64,000 bases of DNA from Firmicutes bacterium OM04-13BH (GTDB taxonomy: Bacteria > Bacillota > Clostridia > Lachnospirales > Lachnospiraceae). The DNA lies in assembly GCA_003481745.1 (NCBI GenBank), contig QULP01000004.1:186001-250000 (forward strand), read 5' to 3'. The position numbers and the translations under genes were made by a program. Below, piece by piece: positions 16,139 through 25,990 of this stretch (positions are counted from its first letter, which is position 1; each line of letters opens with the position of its first letter). The notes under the pieces were generated by a model. The model was not told the DNA's origin, did no database searches, and worked only from the letters and a program-made list of their open reading frames with translations.

Positions 16139-17332
16139 TTACTTATTTCCGTATCTGCGAAAACTCTTATAAATAAAAGGCAGTAATGCTATTGCCATCA
16201 CTGTATACATTACCATTACAAGCGGAATTTGTCGAAATACACAATTCCCAATCTGATAAATAAGTGGGACTTTTACACTTGCCTGTACATTTGTCAAAAT
16301 TGTTGGTATCAAATTGAAAAGCGTTGTATACCCAGAAAGTGCCCGTCCTATAAATGGCAATAAGCAATATAAAAAGAACGGAATGCAAACAGCGACACTA
16401 ATTGTATGCATTTTAGCCGCTACTAACATAGACACTACAGCCGCCAGCATACTGGCTATAAATCCACATACAACTGTCAACAAATAGTATTGTCCATATG
16501 ACATAATGTAAATACTATACGCCTGATACATTTGATAAGGTGTATTCATACCACTGGTTCCCATAATTCCAAAACAAATCACACTAAGTAATATAATTCC
16601 CATACAATAAATCATAACTGTCGTAGCTATTCCTGCCAGTATTTTTATTTTAACAGCTTTTGTACGTCCATACTTTGTAGAGAAAAATACTGCATCTGCT
16701 TTTGTCTGAAAATCATCTGCAAATATTCCAGCACAAATAAAACCAACTATGATTGACAGAATAATAGAATACGTTTCTACATACATAATCATAGTATCCC
16801 ACGAACTATAAGATTCGTATTCTACTGGTAATTTTATTTCATTATATTTCTTTTCCAAGTATTTTTTCTGTACAGAAGTCTTTCCACATTCTTCTGCCAT
16901 CTTTTCCATATTTTTATGATAAGTGTCATAGAACTCTTGCACATTTTCTTCTGTAATTTGATTCAGAACACTTTCATCATATTCTGCATCCGGTGTTAAT
17001 ACCGATATTATAAAACTCCTAATATCATCTATCGGTTGTAATGTCGTTCCGTAAATCGCATTTTCTTCTTCTGAGGATTGTGTCACCGAATTTTTATTTT
17101 GTTCTATAACTTTTCCAAGTTCATCTTCTGTCAATGTACCTTTCCATGCTCGTCTGTTATCTGTAAGTTTTCTTGTTGCCATAATTCCAGTACTAGCATT
17201 TCCATTCTCATCCACATAGCGATTACTTGTAACTGCAAATCCGCTAAAAATGACAGCAAGTATCAATGCCAATCCGATTGCAAATACATTAATTTTCTTT
17301 GAAAAAACTCGTTTTAATTCTAATTTAAGCAT
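16139..17332 (-). CDS. ABC transporter permease
   Basis: Membrane subunit of about 397 residues. The first helix is at about residues 13-35 (INVFAIGLALILAVIFSGF), then a large extracellular domain of some 150 residues, then six or more helices (from YSIILSIIVGFICAGIFADDF onwards). The ABC-2-like topology and its position after an ATPase gene suggest export of peptide or lipid-linked compounds. ATG 17332 with GGAGG nine bases upstream overlaps the ATPase stop by eight bases. It is the last gene of the sigma-ABC operon. Substrate unknown. Confidence 0.8.
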   Translation of the reverse strand: MLKLELKRVFSKKINVFAIGLALILAVIFSGFAVTSNRYVDENGNASTGIMATRKLTDNRRAWKGTLTEDELGKVIEQNKNSVTQSSEEENAIYGTTLQPIDDIRSFIISVLTPDAEYDESVLNQITEENVQEFYDTYHKNMEKMAEECGKTSVQKKYLEKKYNEIKLPVEYESYSSWDTMIMYVETYSIILSIIVGFICAGIFADDFQTKADAVFFSTKYGRTKAVKIKILAGIATTVMIYCMGIILLSVICFGIMGTSGMNTPYQMYQAYSIYIMSYGQYYLLTVVCGFIASMLAAVVSMLVAAKMHTISVAVCIPFFLYCLLPFIGRALSGYTTLFNLIPTILTNVQASVKVPLIYQIGNCVFRQIPLVMVMYTVMAIALLPFIYKSFRRYGNK

Positions 17333-18209
17333 CTTGTTTTTCCTCCGATTTTTCTCCAAAATAAAATAGAAATGCATCTTCCAGATTTTTTTCTACAGCC
17401 ACAGCATCTTCTGTTGGCTTTTCTATTGAAATAATTCTAAGCTCTGCTCCGGTTTTTGTTGTTTTTATATTTCCAACCAAATATTCATTCATATATTTGT
17501 CTATCATACTTCTCGAAACATTACATTGCCATACCTTTTCTTTCATAGAAGATACTAAATCTTCCGCAGTACCTGCATAAAAAAGTTCTCCATCTTTCAT
17601 TAACATAATGTTATTCGCAATGTACTCAATATCCGATACAATATGTGTAGACAAGAGCACCAAACGTTCTTCCGACAATTCACTAATTAAATTACGAAAA
17701 CGTATTCTTTCATTCGGGTCTAATCCAGCGGTAGGTTCGTCCAGGACAAGAATTTGCGGATCGTTTAACATCGCCTGTGCTATTCCTACACGTCTAACCA
17801 TTCCTCCAGACAAATTCTTCATTTTTCTTTTACTGAATTTTTCCATTCCTACTTGATTTAATAATTGCTTCACTTTATTTCTGGCAAACGGCATTTTTAA
17901 CCCTTTTATAGAAGAAATGTACATCATGTAATCATATACGGTCAAATCTGGATAATATCCAAAATCCTGTGGTAAATATCCCAGAACTTCTCGGTATTCA
18001 CCTCCTAGTTTCCATATATCTTTACCATTCCATAATATTTGTCCTTCTGATGGTTGAACAATCGTACAAAGCATACGCATTAATGTGGTCTTTCCTGCTC
18101 CATTTACTCCAAGCAGTCCATAAATTCCTTTTTCCATAGCACAATTCACTTTATTAACAGCATTTACTTCTCCGTATTGTTTTGTTACATTTTTAAATTC
18201 TAATTTCAT
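17325..18209 (-). CDS. ABC transporter ATP-binding protein
   Basis: A 294-residue nucleotide-binding subunit. Walker A is GVNGAGKTT, the signature LSGGMVRRVGIAQ, Walker B ILVLDEPTAGLDP; the C-terminal 70 residues are an extension typical of ABC-2/bacitracin-type exporters. ATG 18209 has GGAGG nine bases before it; a longer frame exists but lies inside the previous gene. It overlaps both its neighbours, so the proteins are likely made together. Confidence 0.92.
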   Translation of the reverse strand: MKLEFKNVTKQYGEVNAVNKVNCAMEKGIYGLLGVNGAGKTTLMRMLCTIVQPSEGQILWNGKDIWKLGGEYREVLGYLPQDFGYYPDLTVYDYMMYISSIKGLKMPFARNKVKQLLNQVGMEKFSKRKMKNLSGGMVRRVGIAQAMLNDPQILVLDEPTAGLDPNERIRFRNLISELSEERLVLLSTHIVSDIEYIANNIMLMKDGELFYAGTAEDLVSSMKEKVWQCNVSRSMIDKYMNEYLVGNIKTTKTGAELRIISIEKPTEDAVAVEKNLEDAFLFYFGEKSEEKQDA

Positions 18210-18972
18210 ACGTGTAATCCTCCAAAATTTTTTCATCAAATACCAATGACTTCTGAACACAAAAAATAAAATATACAAAAGTCAATATCAGCATAGCCAC
18301 CCATACCGGAGTTACAATTTTCTGATAAATAACATCATTTGCAACAATTATCATCCATAAACCAACCCATACCAGACAGGAAAGCACTGCTATATATTCT
18401 GATTTTTCCCATCTGCTGTACAATACACGAAAACATATACAACATGAAACATTTACTGGAAGCAAAAAATTAACCACCAAATCACTTAACGAGAGTATTG
18501 TTGTTTGATATGTAATTGCCAAAAACACCATAACGATCACCAGATCCACTACTCCAAACATTAACATTCTTGCTGTACAAATCTGACGCAGTGTGTAATA
18601 AGACGCCTGCTCAATTTCAATCGCACCATTTCTTCTGTTTTTCCAAATTTCCGGAACAATCAGAACCACAAATATGTTGGCAGATATTCCCATAATCTTC
18701 ATCATATCTTTTATGTCTGACGTATAATTACTCAACCATATCCATAGACACATAAGAATACAACCTTGTAAAATCCACCATCTTTTTTTTATGAATTTTG
18801 TCTGCTCATACAAAAATTCAAAATAAGATGTTCTATGCGATTGTTTCGATAAAATTGACTCTGACAAAATATTCTGACATGCTTTTACTGTTCTGTTTTC
18901 TGCTTCAATCCTTACATATTTTTTTTCAATCTCCTCTTTATATTCCTTTATTTGTTGCTTATATTTCATCAT
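18193..18972 (-). CDS. Multi-pass membrane protein of the sigma-ABC operon
   Basis: A 259-residue protein with a charged helical N-terminus of about 60 residues (KQQIKEYKEEIEKKYVRIEA) and about six hydrophobic segments (WWILQGCILMCLWIW, ANIFVVLIVPEIW, VVDLVIVMVFLAITY, etc.). It overlaps the sigma factor gene (14 bases) and the ATPase gene (17 bases). It could be an ABC-2 permease partner, or an anti-sigma factor with the cytosolic N-terminus binding the sigma factor. No specific family recognised. Confidence 0.6.
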   Translation of the reverse strand: MMKYKQQIKEYKEEIEKKYVRIEAENRTVKACQNILSESILSKQSHRTSYFEFLYEQTKFIKKRWWILQGCILMCLWIWLSNYTSDIKDMMKIMGISANIFVVLIVPEIWKNRRNGAIEIEQASYYTLRQICTARMLMFGVVDLVIVMVFLAITYQTTILSLSDLVVNFLLPVNVSCCICFRVLYSRWEKSEYIAVLSCLVWVGLWMIIVANDVIYQKIVTPVWVAMLILTFVYFIFCVQKSLVFDEKILEDYTYEIRI

Positions 18973-19498
18973 AGTTTTTCACCTCCAACTCTTTCATCAA
19001 AAGTTCTTTTGCTCTTCCAATTCGATATTTTACAAGCGAAAGTTTTATGTGAAGTAATTCTGCAATTTCTCTTTGCTTCAATTCTTGAAAAAAATATAAA
19101 ACTGCCGTTTCTCTAATTTCTTCCGGTAACTTTCTCACTGCCTGTTCAATAGTTAATCGGACTCCTAGCTCTTCTACATGATTTTTACTACTGTCCTCTG
19201 ATTTTAGCAGTTCCTCTGATGGAATATCTTTTTTCTTTTTGTAATAATTTTTAACGGTATTTCCGGCAATTGTATAAAGATAATTCTTAACTTTTCCATA
19301 TTCTTTATATCTATATAAATTGGAAAAGAAACGTGTAAATACTTCTTGTGTCAAATCCTCTGCCTCATAGGGATCATAGATATGTAACAAACAATATTGA
19401 TATATACTTGAGTAATATTTTTTGACCAGTTTTTCACACGCATCTTCATCTCCTGCTCTTGCTAGATGTACTAACAAAGAATCAGTTTTGTATTCCAT
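18959..19498 (-). CDS. ECF-type RNA polymerase sigma factor
   Basis: About 179 residues. Region 2 has DPYEAEDLTQEVFTRFF; region 4 has LKQREIAELLHIKLSLVKYR near the C-terminus. First gene of a four-gene operon ending with the ABC permease, which it probably controls. The start is either ATG 19498 or the in-frame TTG 19504; GGAGG lies five bases before the TTG and eleven before the ATG, so both are possible. It is distinct from the sigma factor at 4673. Confidence 0.88.
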   Translation of the reverse strand: MEYKTDSLLVHLARAGDEDACEKLVKKYYSSIYQYCLLHIYDPYEAEDLTQEVFTRFFSNLYRYKEYGKVKNYLYTIAGNTVKNYYKKKKDIPSEELLKSEDSSKNHVEELGVRLTIEQAVRKLPEEIRETAVLYFFQELKQREIAELLHIKLSLVKYRIGRAKELLMKELEVKNYDEI

Positions 19499-19575
19499 TC
19501 GCAAATTTGCCTCCCTCTGTTTTCTAAATAATATAACAATCCTACTATAAAAAAAGTTAGAATTTTCTTTTGTTT

Positions 19576-20301
19576 TTATTTATATTTTTCTAAATATTCT
19601 TCCAAACATAAATTTTCTTCTTTCATTATTTTAGCGACAGTCGTTCCAATATAACGGTAATGCCATGGTTCATTACTAATTCCTGTTATATCCGTTTTAT
19701 CTTCCGGATAACGTTTTACAAACCCATATTTATATGCATTTTCGTCTAACCATTGATATACTTTTTCAGAAGAACATTTGTCGGTATCCGCATTAATATC
19801 AACACTCAGTCCTAATTGGTGTTCGCTTGTATCGGGAATTGCAACATATTTCTCGGCTCTTTTTTTTGCTTCTTTCGCAGAATATCCTTGTTTTTCATAT
19901 TCATTGATTTTCTCGTCCATAATTTTTTGTTGTTCTTCTGTTGTTCGATATCCTTCTCTAACAAACAGTGCCAGCCCCTCAGCTCTTGCATCATTAAACA
20001 TTTGTTGTAATTCTGGATAAATCCGTGAATCTACTTTTTTACCATTCGATAATTCTGTCAATTCTACTTGATAATTATCTGGAATATAATGATTTCGATC
20101 GACCAAAATAAGATTCCATTCACCCGAAGTGTCTGCAAAGGACTTTTCTGACTGCAAAATTTTCGGTAATGTTAATTCTCCAACCTGCACATCGATTTTT
20201 ATTGTTCTCCACATTACAACGGTTATTATGATAGTCATTAAAAGAATGAATACTCGTAAAATATTCTTTCTTCTGCGATTGCTGTATCTTCTTTTGTTCA
20301 T
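19576..20301 (-). CDS. VanY-like D,D-carboxypeptidase (M15B family)
   Basis: Predicted 241-residue membrane-anchored peptidase. One N-terminal helix at residues 13-31 (ILRVFILLMTIIITVVM) leads to an extracellular M15B domain with the zinc site H161-x6-D168 (SEHQLGLSVDI) and EPWHYRYIG (E211 as catalytic base, H214 as metal ligand). VanY enzymes remove the terminal D-Ala of peptidoglycan precursors and contribute to glycopeptide resistance or wall remodelling. No vanHAX-type genes are seen here, so resistance by itself is unlikely. ATG 20301 is used; GTG 20313 is an in-frame alternative. It lies upstream of the sigma-ABC operon on the same strand. Confidence 0.88.
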   Translation of the reverse strand: MNKRRYSNRRRKNILRVFILLMTIIITVVMWRTIKIDVQVGELTLPKILQSEKSFADTSGEWNLILVDRNHYIPDNYQVELTELSNGKKVDSRIYPELQQMFNDARAEGLALFVREGYRTTEEQQKIMDEKINEYEKQGYSAKEAKKRAEKYVAIPDTSEHQLGLSVDINADTDKCSSEKVYQWLDENAYKYGFVKRYPEDKTDITGISNEPWHYRYIGTTVAKIMKEENLCLEEYLEKYK

Positions 20302-20313
20302 TTTCTCTCCCAC

Positions 20314-20544
20314 ACTTTCATTATCAAAATATTTCTACTTTTAATATAATTAACAACCAAAACGACAAAAGAGTTAGTATCTAAACTTATTTATCAATAA
20401 AAAGTTTATTTTTTCTCAATTCCAGCTCAATTTCCCCTCAATGCCTTTTTCCTCCGATTTTCGTATGCTTATCCCACAGCAGAGCAGTACCACACCGGTA
20501 CGACCTGCTGAATCAATCAATACGAAAAAAGGAGGGGATAAACC
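20314..20544. other. Divergent intergenic region before the replication module
   Basis: AT-rich on the VanY side and mixed on the other. AGGAGGGGATAAACC before 20545 is a strong ribosome site. In related conjugative elements a ParM-like gene precedes the 20545 gene; none is recognisable here. Confidence 0.4.
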
Positions 20545-20950
20545 ATGCAGAACAATATCCGCAACACAAACCTGCGCTTTAATCTGGACAAAGAACAACA
20601 GCGGAGAGCCTGGGAATATTTACAGACGATGGACAGGCAGGATTTTAAATCTTACAGTCAGGTAATCTCTCTTGCACTGGTAGATTATTTTGACCGCTAC
20701 TACCGCACACAGGCTGATCCTTATCTGGAAACAAGAGAACGGGAAGAACTTTTTGTTAAACAGATTGTAGATGCAGTGGAAAACAGTCTGAAACAGGCAT
20801 TGCCACTTTTTCTTTCCGGACTGACTGCAGGCATGGCGCAAAGGGAGCCCCAAATCAGTTAATGACATTACCCAAATCAGGGCGTCCTTTCCAACACCTG
20901 AAAATTCACAGCCAGATAATGATGTAGACTGGGATTTTCTTGGAGAATAA
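20545..20950 (+). pseudogene. Partition (ParR-like) protein of conjugative element, frameshifted
   Basis: The first 105 residues (opening MQNNIRNTNLRFNLDKEQQR) resemble the small ribbon-helix-helix-like proteins that precede the RepA gene in Lachnospiraceae conjugative elements. The frame ends early with a TAA near 20861. One base away a second frame continues as NDITQIRASFPTPENSQ and ends in DWDFLGE at 20950, as expected for the true C-terminus. A single inserted T at about 20861 explains this. The ParR assignment rests on context and is uncertain; the frameshift is directly visible. Confidence 0.6.
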
Positions 20951-20968
20951 CTGATTGGAGGTGAACAC

Positions 20969-21685
20969 ATAACGGACTTTCTGACAGCAGACACCAACCT
21001 GCCATCTTATATGATGTTTCCCCGTTTTCTTCTGGACATGGGAATAAACGAAACTGCCAAAATGCTTTATATTATCCTGCTCGACCGGGCAAGGCTTTCC
21101 TAGAAAAATGAGGGCTGGTCAGATATCGATGGTCATGTGTTCATTTACTTTACAATTGAAGCACTGGCAGAAGTTCTCCACAAAAGCCAGATGACGATTA
21201 AAACTGCTCTGGCAGTGCTGGAAAAACAGGAGCTTATCTTCCGAAAACGGCAGGGACCCGGACAGCCCAACCGGATTTATGTAAAACTCCCAAAAGAAAC
21301 CATCCACTATACAGACAGATTTCTTTCCCTAAGACAGACAGAAAACTGTCCTATTGACAGACAGGATTCTTTCCCTGATACAGACAGAAAACTGTCTGGT
21401 AATAAGAAAGAGATAAAAAAGAACAATTTAGAAAAAAGAGGGAGTAAGGAGCCACTCTCACCCTATGGAAAATTTCAAAATGTTTTTCTGTCAGAAAAAG
21501 AGCTTGAAGATATCCGGCAGACAATCCCTGACTGGAAGGATTATATTGAACGCTTATCCGGTTATATGGATTCTACCGGAAAGCAATATCAGAACCATGC
21601 AGCTACCATCATCAACTGGGCAAGACAGGATCATCCTGCTTCCCGGCAAAGAAATTACGAAAGTGAGGAATACGAAACACTATGA
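20969..21685 (+). pseudogene. Replication initiator protein A (RepA_N), with lost start and internal amber stop
   Basis: The reading frame from 20969 gives xTDFLTADTNLPSYMMFPRF, the usual RepA_N opening, but the start position reads ATA, seven bases after GGAGG. At 21101 a TAG stop interrupts the conserved LDRARLS-(Q)-KNEGWSD segment, where CAG is expected. Downstream it is open to 21685 and contains the winged-helix region (EALAEVLHKSQMTIKTALAV) and a C-terminal domain (VFLSEKELEDIRQTIPDW). Both defects are single transitions, so the gene is probably dead. A shorter product from ATG 21137 would lack the DNA-binding core start. Confidence 0.85.
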
Positions 21686-22452
21686 CAAGATTTACAGAAA
21701 AAGCAACCGCTATAACACCAAACAGAGAGCTTCAGCCTGATGAATATTTTAACAAAACAGACCACCTGATCTACTGTTCCAAATGCAATACGCCAAGACA
21801 ATGCCGGCATGAATTACAGGGAAAGGTTCTTATTCCTTCCATCCGCTGTAAATGCCAGCAGGAAATCTTTGAGCAGGAAGAAGTCCAGAGAAAACTTCAT
21901 GAAAAACAAATGGAAATAGAGCATCTTAAAACCAGCAGCTTACAGGACAAAGTCCTCTATGACTACACTTTTGCCAGAGATAACGGCATCAATCCGGAAA
22001 TAAAACTGGCACACAATTATGTAAGCAACTGGGAAGAGATGAAAGCAAACGCTTCCGGACTTCTCATCTGGGGTGATGTCGGTACTGGAAAATTTTTTTT
22101 TGCAGGCTGCATTGCCAATGCCCTTCTGGAAAAAGGCGTTCCTGTACTGATGACCAACTTTTCCCGGATTCTGAATACCCTTACCGGAATGCATTTTGAA
22201 GACAGAAACCAGTTCATCAACTGTTTAAACCGCTACAGTCTTCTGATTATTGATGATCTCGGAATTGAGCGGAACTCTGACTTTGCACTGGAACAGGTAT
22301 TCAATGTGATCGACAGTCGTTACCGCAGTAAAAAGCCCCTGATCAGAACGACCAATCTCACTTTATCAGAACTGAATAACGCCGCTGATATCGTACACAA
22401 ACGAATTTATGACCGTATTCTGGAGAGATGTCAGAATCCAGATACGTCCTGA
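21682..22452 (+). pseudogene. DnaC-like helicase loader ATPase of conjugative element, damaged
   Basis: A DnaC/IstB-like ATP-binding protein; its start overlaps the RepA stop by four bases. An N-terminal zinc-finger-like part (CSKCNTPRQC, then RCKC) precedes the AAA domain with Walker B LLIIDDLGIERNSD. The Walker A motif reads GDVGTGKF where GDVGTGKS is expected: codon 138 (22093-22095) is TTT instead of TCT, removing the metal-coordinating hydroxyl. The C-terminus also shifts frame after ILERC near 22435; the other frame continues as RIQIRPDFRDKLIEQ. Two independent lesions suggest decay. Confidence 0.75.
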
Positions 22453-22491
22453 TTTTCGGGATAAGCTGATTGAACAGCTCAAGGGACTTTC

Positions 22492-22671
22492 GGTAAATAT
22501 TATGACTATCACCGTCGTGATATTGCAGCCAATGAGGTGGATTATCTCAATGTGGAGGATCCTGATGTTTTCTCCCATCGTGCATGGGATCTTGAATATC
22601 AGAGGAAACAGGAGATGCGACGAAATCAGCCTGTTCGAGCTAAGAAAAGGTCACATGATATGGAATTATAA
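22492..22671 (+). pseudogene. C-terminal remnant of a conjugative-element gene
   Basis: In the frame starting GGT at 22492 there is an open stretch (GKYYDYHRRDIAANEVDYLN to KKRSHDMEL) ending at TAA 22671 that looks like coding sequence without a start. Its family is not recognised; by position it would follow the helicase-loader gene of a conjugative element. Confidence 0.4.
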
Positions 22672-22680
22672 TTTCCTTTA

Positions 22681-22716
22681 AAAAGAGGCGCATGGATCCA
22701 TCAAATCCATACGCCT
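22681..22716 (-). terminator. Terminator of the Bce-type transporter genes
   Basis: AGGCG-x-ATGGAT pairs with ATCCAT-x-CGCCT. On the minus strand it is followed by CTTTTT. It lies 17 bases past the stop of the FtsX-type permease. Confidence 0.8.
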
Positions 22717-22732
22717 AATTTACACATTGTTA

Positions 22733-25282
22733 TTATTCTTTCCGAATCCTTTCAACAATGCTTTCCCGACTCATCTTTTCAAACTGATACTTTGGTATCA
22801 CATACGCAATCCCAACCAAAATTGGAATCATAAGCACACATGGCACTATCGTAAGATGCAGCCGGAAGAAAAATGCCGTACCGAGTGTATTTATTAAAAT
22901 CTGCTTTGCTCCAACCACAACTAACAATACTGCAATCATAAATGCGCCTCCCAAATATAGGAATCCCTCAGCCACTAGCATTTTCGATATCTGTTTTTTC
23001 GTCATTCCAACAACTTCCAAAAGTGCCAGTTCTTTTTTTCTGCTAATTACAGAAGTTGCTGTTGTATTAAAGAAATTCATAATGCCAATAAATGCTAAAA
23101 TAACGACAAGAAAACTACCGATCATATAATATTTACTGACATACCGCTGAAAACTCTCTTTCATGTCCAATACAGAAAACACATTGATCATTTCATTTTC
23201 TTTCAAAACATTTTCATCAATGTATTCTTTTATCTGCTTATCCGCTCCTTTCTTTGCATCGATGGCAGCATACATGGCTGATTCATTTCCCGTCTGGGTA
23301 ATATACTCATCTTCTGGAACTAATACCGTAATATAGATAAGGTCTGCATACGGATAATCCAATGCATATGGCATCAGTGCTTCTCCAATGACTTCGTAAT
23401 CTTTTTGGTTTCCATTTTTGTACTCCATCTGAAAAACATCCCCAGTCTGATAATAAGAAACCGGATGCTCTGCATATTTATCACCATAATCTACAAGCAC
23501 ATAATTTCCGCTTTTAAATGTATCCCAAGAGCATTTTTTCCCTCTCCATTCTAATTTGTCAAACACCGACTCGCTGATTCCGAGAAAATGAACACTTACT
23601 GTATTGGAAGCCTTTGCATCTTCCCAAACCTGTTCTTCATAATCGGTCCAGTTTTTTTCATATTTATCTGCGAATGCTTCCCATGTTTTCAGAAGTTCCG
23701 GCTCCATCTTGTGGGTTTCTTCAGAATAATACACATATCCTGTCTTAGCACTATCAGGACATTCGTCCAAAATCTCTTTGATTTCAGGTGTAATACCGTT
23801 GAAATTCGTATTTGACAAACTTCCCGTCATCTGATCCAGTTGAAAATCGGAAGCTAAAAACACTTTTCGGTAAGAATCAAAATCATATCCCTGCACCAAC
23901 ATCACGATACAGTTGACAACCACCATAGAAAGAGCGATAGAAAGCATAACAATCAACCCCTTTTTCCAATTTCGTAACACATTTTGAACTGCCATCCCCC
24001 ACCAGGTTACAGAAGTATTCTTTTTTATTTTCCTATGTGACTGCTCTCCTTCTGCCAAACGCAGAGCTTCCACAGGCGAAACTCTTTCCACCATTCTACA
24101 AGCCTGCAGACTGGAGAGATACACCGTTAAAAGCGTTAAAAGTATCGCTGCAAGGAAAATCAAAGGATTTGCTGATACTACTGTCTGAGCCGTTTTTCCT
24201 GCCTGTGCACTAATTTCAACATCTGCAGTCAAGGACGGAGCCATACAAAGACCTGCAAGATAACCACAAAACAATCCGATTGGAATGCCAATAGCTGATA
24301 ATCTCCACGCCTGCATACGTACAATTTTCTTCAACTGCTTTCCCGTTGTCCCCACATTCTTCAACAATCCGTAAGCCCGGATATCCGTTTTCACAGAAAT
24401 GTTAAAAATATTATAAATAATCAGGTATCCAGCTAATATGACAAATAGAATCATTATAATTAAAGAAGAAAATGAAAATGAATCCTCTTCAAAGAGATTA
24501 TATGCCGGATTGACTTCCATTCCTGTCCCAGCTCTCGTAAATCCCGCTGCTTTGGATATCTTTTCCGTTTTCTTTTCCAGATTCCAAAGGTTCTTGTACC
24601 AGACAGAATACTCTTTCCCTCCATTGTAGATGCCATTTTCTAATTCTTCCTGCGTAACGGGATAACGATTCTCCTTTGCATAGGCTTCGGATACCCAGAC
24701 CATCTGACCTAAAACAGCTTTATCCCCCTGCCAGAATCCACATATCTGAAACGTATCTGTCTTATATTGTTTCAGCATGGGATTTACTTCCCAGGTCAGC
24801 GTTACTTCTTCACCAATCTTTGGTGTAACACCCAGAGATTCCAATATCGTGCTGCTAAGTGCTACTTCATTTTCTTTCTCCGGCAGTCTTCCTGTAGTTG
24901 GCAGACAATTAAAACTTTCTGCCATATTTTCATCTGCATATCGGACCTCTACGGAAAATCCAAACCGTTCGTCCATTCCAGCTCCCAGAAAAATACCAGA
25001 ACCATATCGTTCCACCTCATCACTTTGTTCTATTGTTTTTTGCAATCTCTCCGCATCTTCTTCTGACAAATTCTGCGCAATAGCATGGGATGAATCCATA
25101 AATTGCTTAATTTCTGTTGCTCTTTTGGAAAGTATCATGGATACGCTCCCCACAAAGAGGCTTGTAAATAACAGTGATGTCAACATGATTGCAATGACAG
25201 CAATAATATTTCTTGCTCGGTTCATTTTCATAAAACGTTTCGTCAATAATCGTAACGTTTCTTTATTCTCTACTTTTACCAT
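22733..25282 (-). CDS. FtsX-like ABC permease (Bce/MacB type)
   Basis: An 849-residue permease. Helix 1 (IIAVIAIMLTSLLFTSLFVG) is followed by a large extracellular domain, three helices near residues 255-410, a second N-like helix near 460 (WKKGLIVMLSIALSMVVVN), another large outer domain and three final helices. Two FtsX repeats with outer domains are the BceB/LolC-like layout used to recognise or remove antimicrobial peptides or lipid-linked targets. ATG 25282 with GAGGG is 13 bases past the ATPase stop; a longer frame to 25375 is inside that gene. It works with the ATPase upstream and is likely controlled by the two-component system next to it. Confidence 0.9.
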   Translation of the reverse strand: MVKVENKETLRLLTKRFMKMNRARNIIAVIAIMLTSLLFTSLFVGSVSMILSKRATEIKQFMDSSHAIAQNLSEEDAERLQKTIEQSDEVERYGSGIFLGAGMDERFGFSVEVRYADENMAESFNCLPTTGRLPEKENEVALSSTILESLGVTPKIGEEVTLTWEVNPMLKQYKTDTFQICGFWQGDKAVLGQMVWVSEAYAKENRYPVTQEELENGIYNGGKEYSVWYKNLWNLEKKTEKISKAAGFTRAGTGMEVNPAYNLFEEDSFSFSSLIIMILFVILAGYLIIYNIFNISVKTDIRAYGLLKNVGTTGKQLKKIVRMQAWRLSAIGIPIGLFCGYLAGLCMAPSLTADVEISAQAGKTAQTVVSANPLIFLAAILLTLLTVYLSSLQACRMVERVSPVEALRLAEGEQSHRKIKKNTSVTWWGMAVQNVLRNWKKGLIVMLSIALSMVVVNCIVMLVQGYDFDSYRKVFLASDFQLDQMTGSLSNTNFNGITPEIKEILDECPDSAKTGYVYYSEETHKMEPELLKTWEAFADKYEKNWTDYEEQVWEDAKASNTVSVHFLGISESVFDKLEWRGKKCSWDTFKSGNYVLVDYGDKYAEHPVSYYQTGDVFQMEYKNGNQKDYEVIGEALMPYALDYPYADLIYITVLVPEDEYITQTGNESAMYAAIDAKKGADKQIKEYIDENVLKENEMINVFSVLDMKESFQRYVSKYYMIGSFLVVILAFIGIMNFFNTTATSVISRKKELALLEVVGMTKKQISKMLVAEGFLYLGGAFMIAVLLVVVGAKQILINTLGTAFFFRLHLTIVPCVLMIPILVGIAYVIPKYQFEKMSRESIVERIRKE

Positions 25283-25295
25283 ATAATCGCCCTCA

Positions 25296-25976
25296 CTATA
25301 CCAAACCACTGTCTGAAACAATTTTTCCGTCTTCAATCTGTAAAATCCTGTCAGCCATCTGGGCAATCTCTTCATTATGGGTAATCATAACGATGGTCTG
25401 GTGAAAACGCTTACTGGTTACTTTCAGAAGCCCTAATACATCCTGACTTGTTTTCGAATCCAAATTTCCAGTCGGCTCGTCAGCGAGCAAAATGGCTGGT
25501 TTTGCAGCTAAAGCCCTTGCAATTGCCACCCTTTGCTGCTGACCCCCTGACAGTGCACTTGGAAGATTTTCCAGTTTTGTCCGAATACCCAGTGTATCTA
25601 TGATTTCATTTACATAACCCTTTTCAATCTTTTTTCCATCCAGTTTTACAGGAAGAACAATATTTTCCCATACATTCAGCATCGGAACCAGATTATACTG
25701 TTGAAATACAAATCCAATATTTCTACGCCTAAAAATAGTAAGCTCTTCATCTGACATATGGCTTAAATTCTGTCCGTCAACAATGACCTGACCGGATGTT
25801 GGATTATCCAAACCACCAATGATATGAAGCAATGTAGACTTTCCACTTCCAGAGGTTCCAACAATCGCTACAAACTCCCCTTTTTCTACTTCCAGGTTTA
25901 TACCATCAAGAGCCCTGACTTCTGTTTCTCCCTGCCCATATATTTTTCGTAAATTTACTGCTTTTAATATATTCAT
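25296..25976 (-). CDS. Bce/LolD-type ABC transporter ATP-binding protein
   Basis: A 226-residue ATPase of the MacB/BceA family. Walker A GTSGSGKST, signature LSGGQQQRVAIARAL, Walker B ILLADEPTGNLD, and the family-typical FRRRNIGFVFQQYNL are all present. The start ATG 25976 follows GGGAGG, which lies directly after a terminator-like hairpin. It pairs with the FtsX-type permease downstream. Known members give resistance to bacitracin, lantibiotics or related peptides. Confidence 0.93.
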   Translation of the reverse strand: MNILKAVNLRKIYGQGETEVRALDGINLEVEKGEFVAIVGTSGSGKSTLLHIIGGLDNPTSGQVIVDGQNLSHMSDEELTIFRRRNIGFVFQQYNLVPMLNVWENIVLPVKLDGKKIEKGYVNEIIDTLGIRTKLENLPSALSGGQQQRVAIARALAAKPAILLADEPTGNLDSKTSQDVLGLLKVTSKRFHQTIVMITHNEEIAQMADRILQIEDGKIVSDSGLV

Positions 25977-25990
25977 GCCATCCTCCCATC

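Noticed and set aside
19576..20301. Vancomycin resistance cluster around the VanY-like gene
   Set aside because: No vanH, ligase or vanX genes are nearby, and the adjacent regulators are ECF-type rather than VanRS.
22409..22681. Separate gene after the DnaC-like gene
   Set aside because: The frame is a mixture of the displaced C-terminus of the DnaC-like protein and out-of-frame sequence of a remnant; better read as pseudogene debris.
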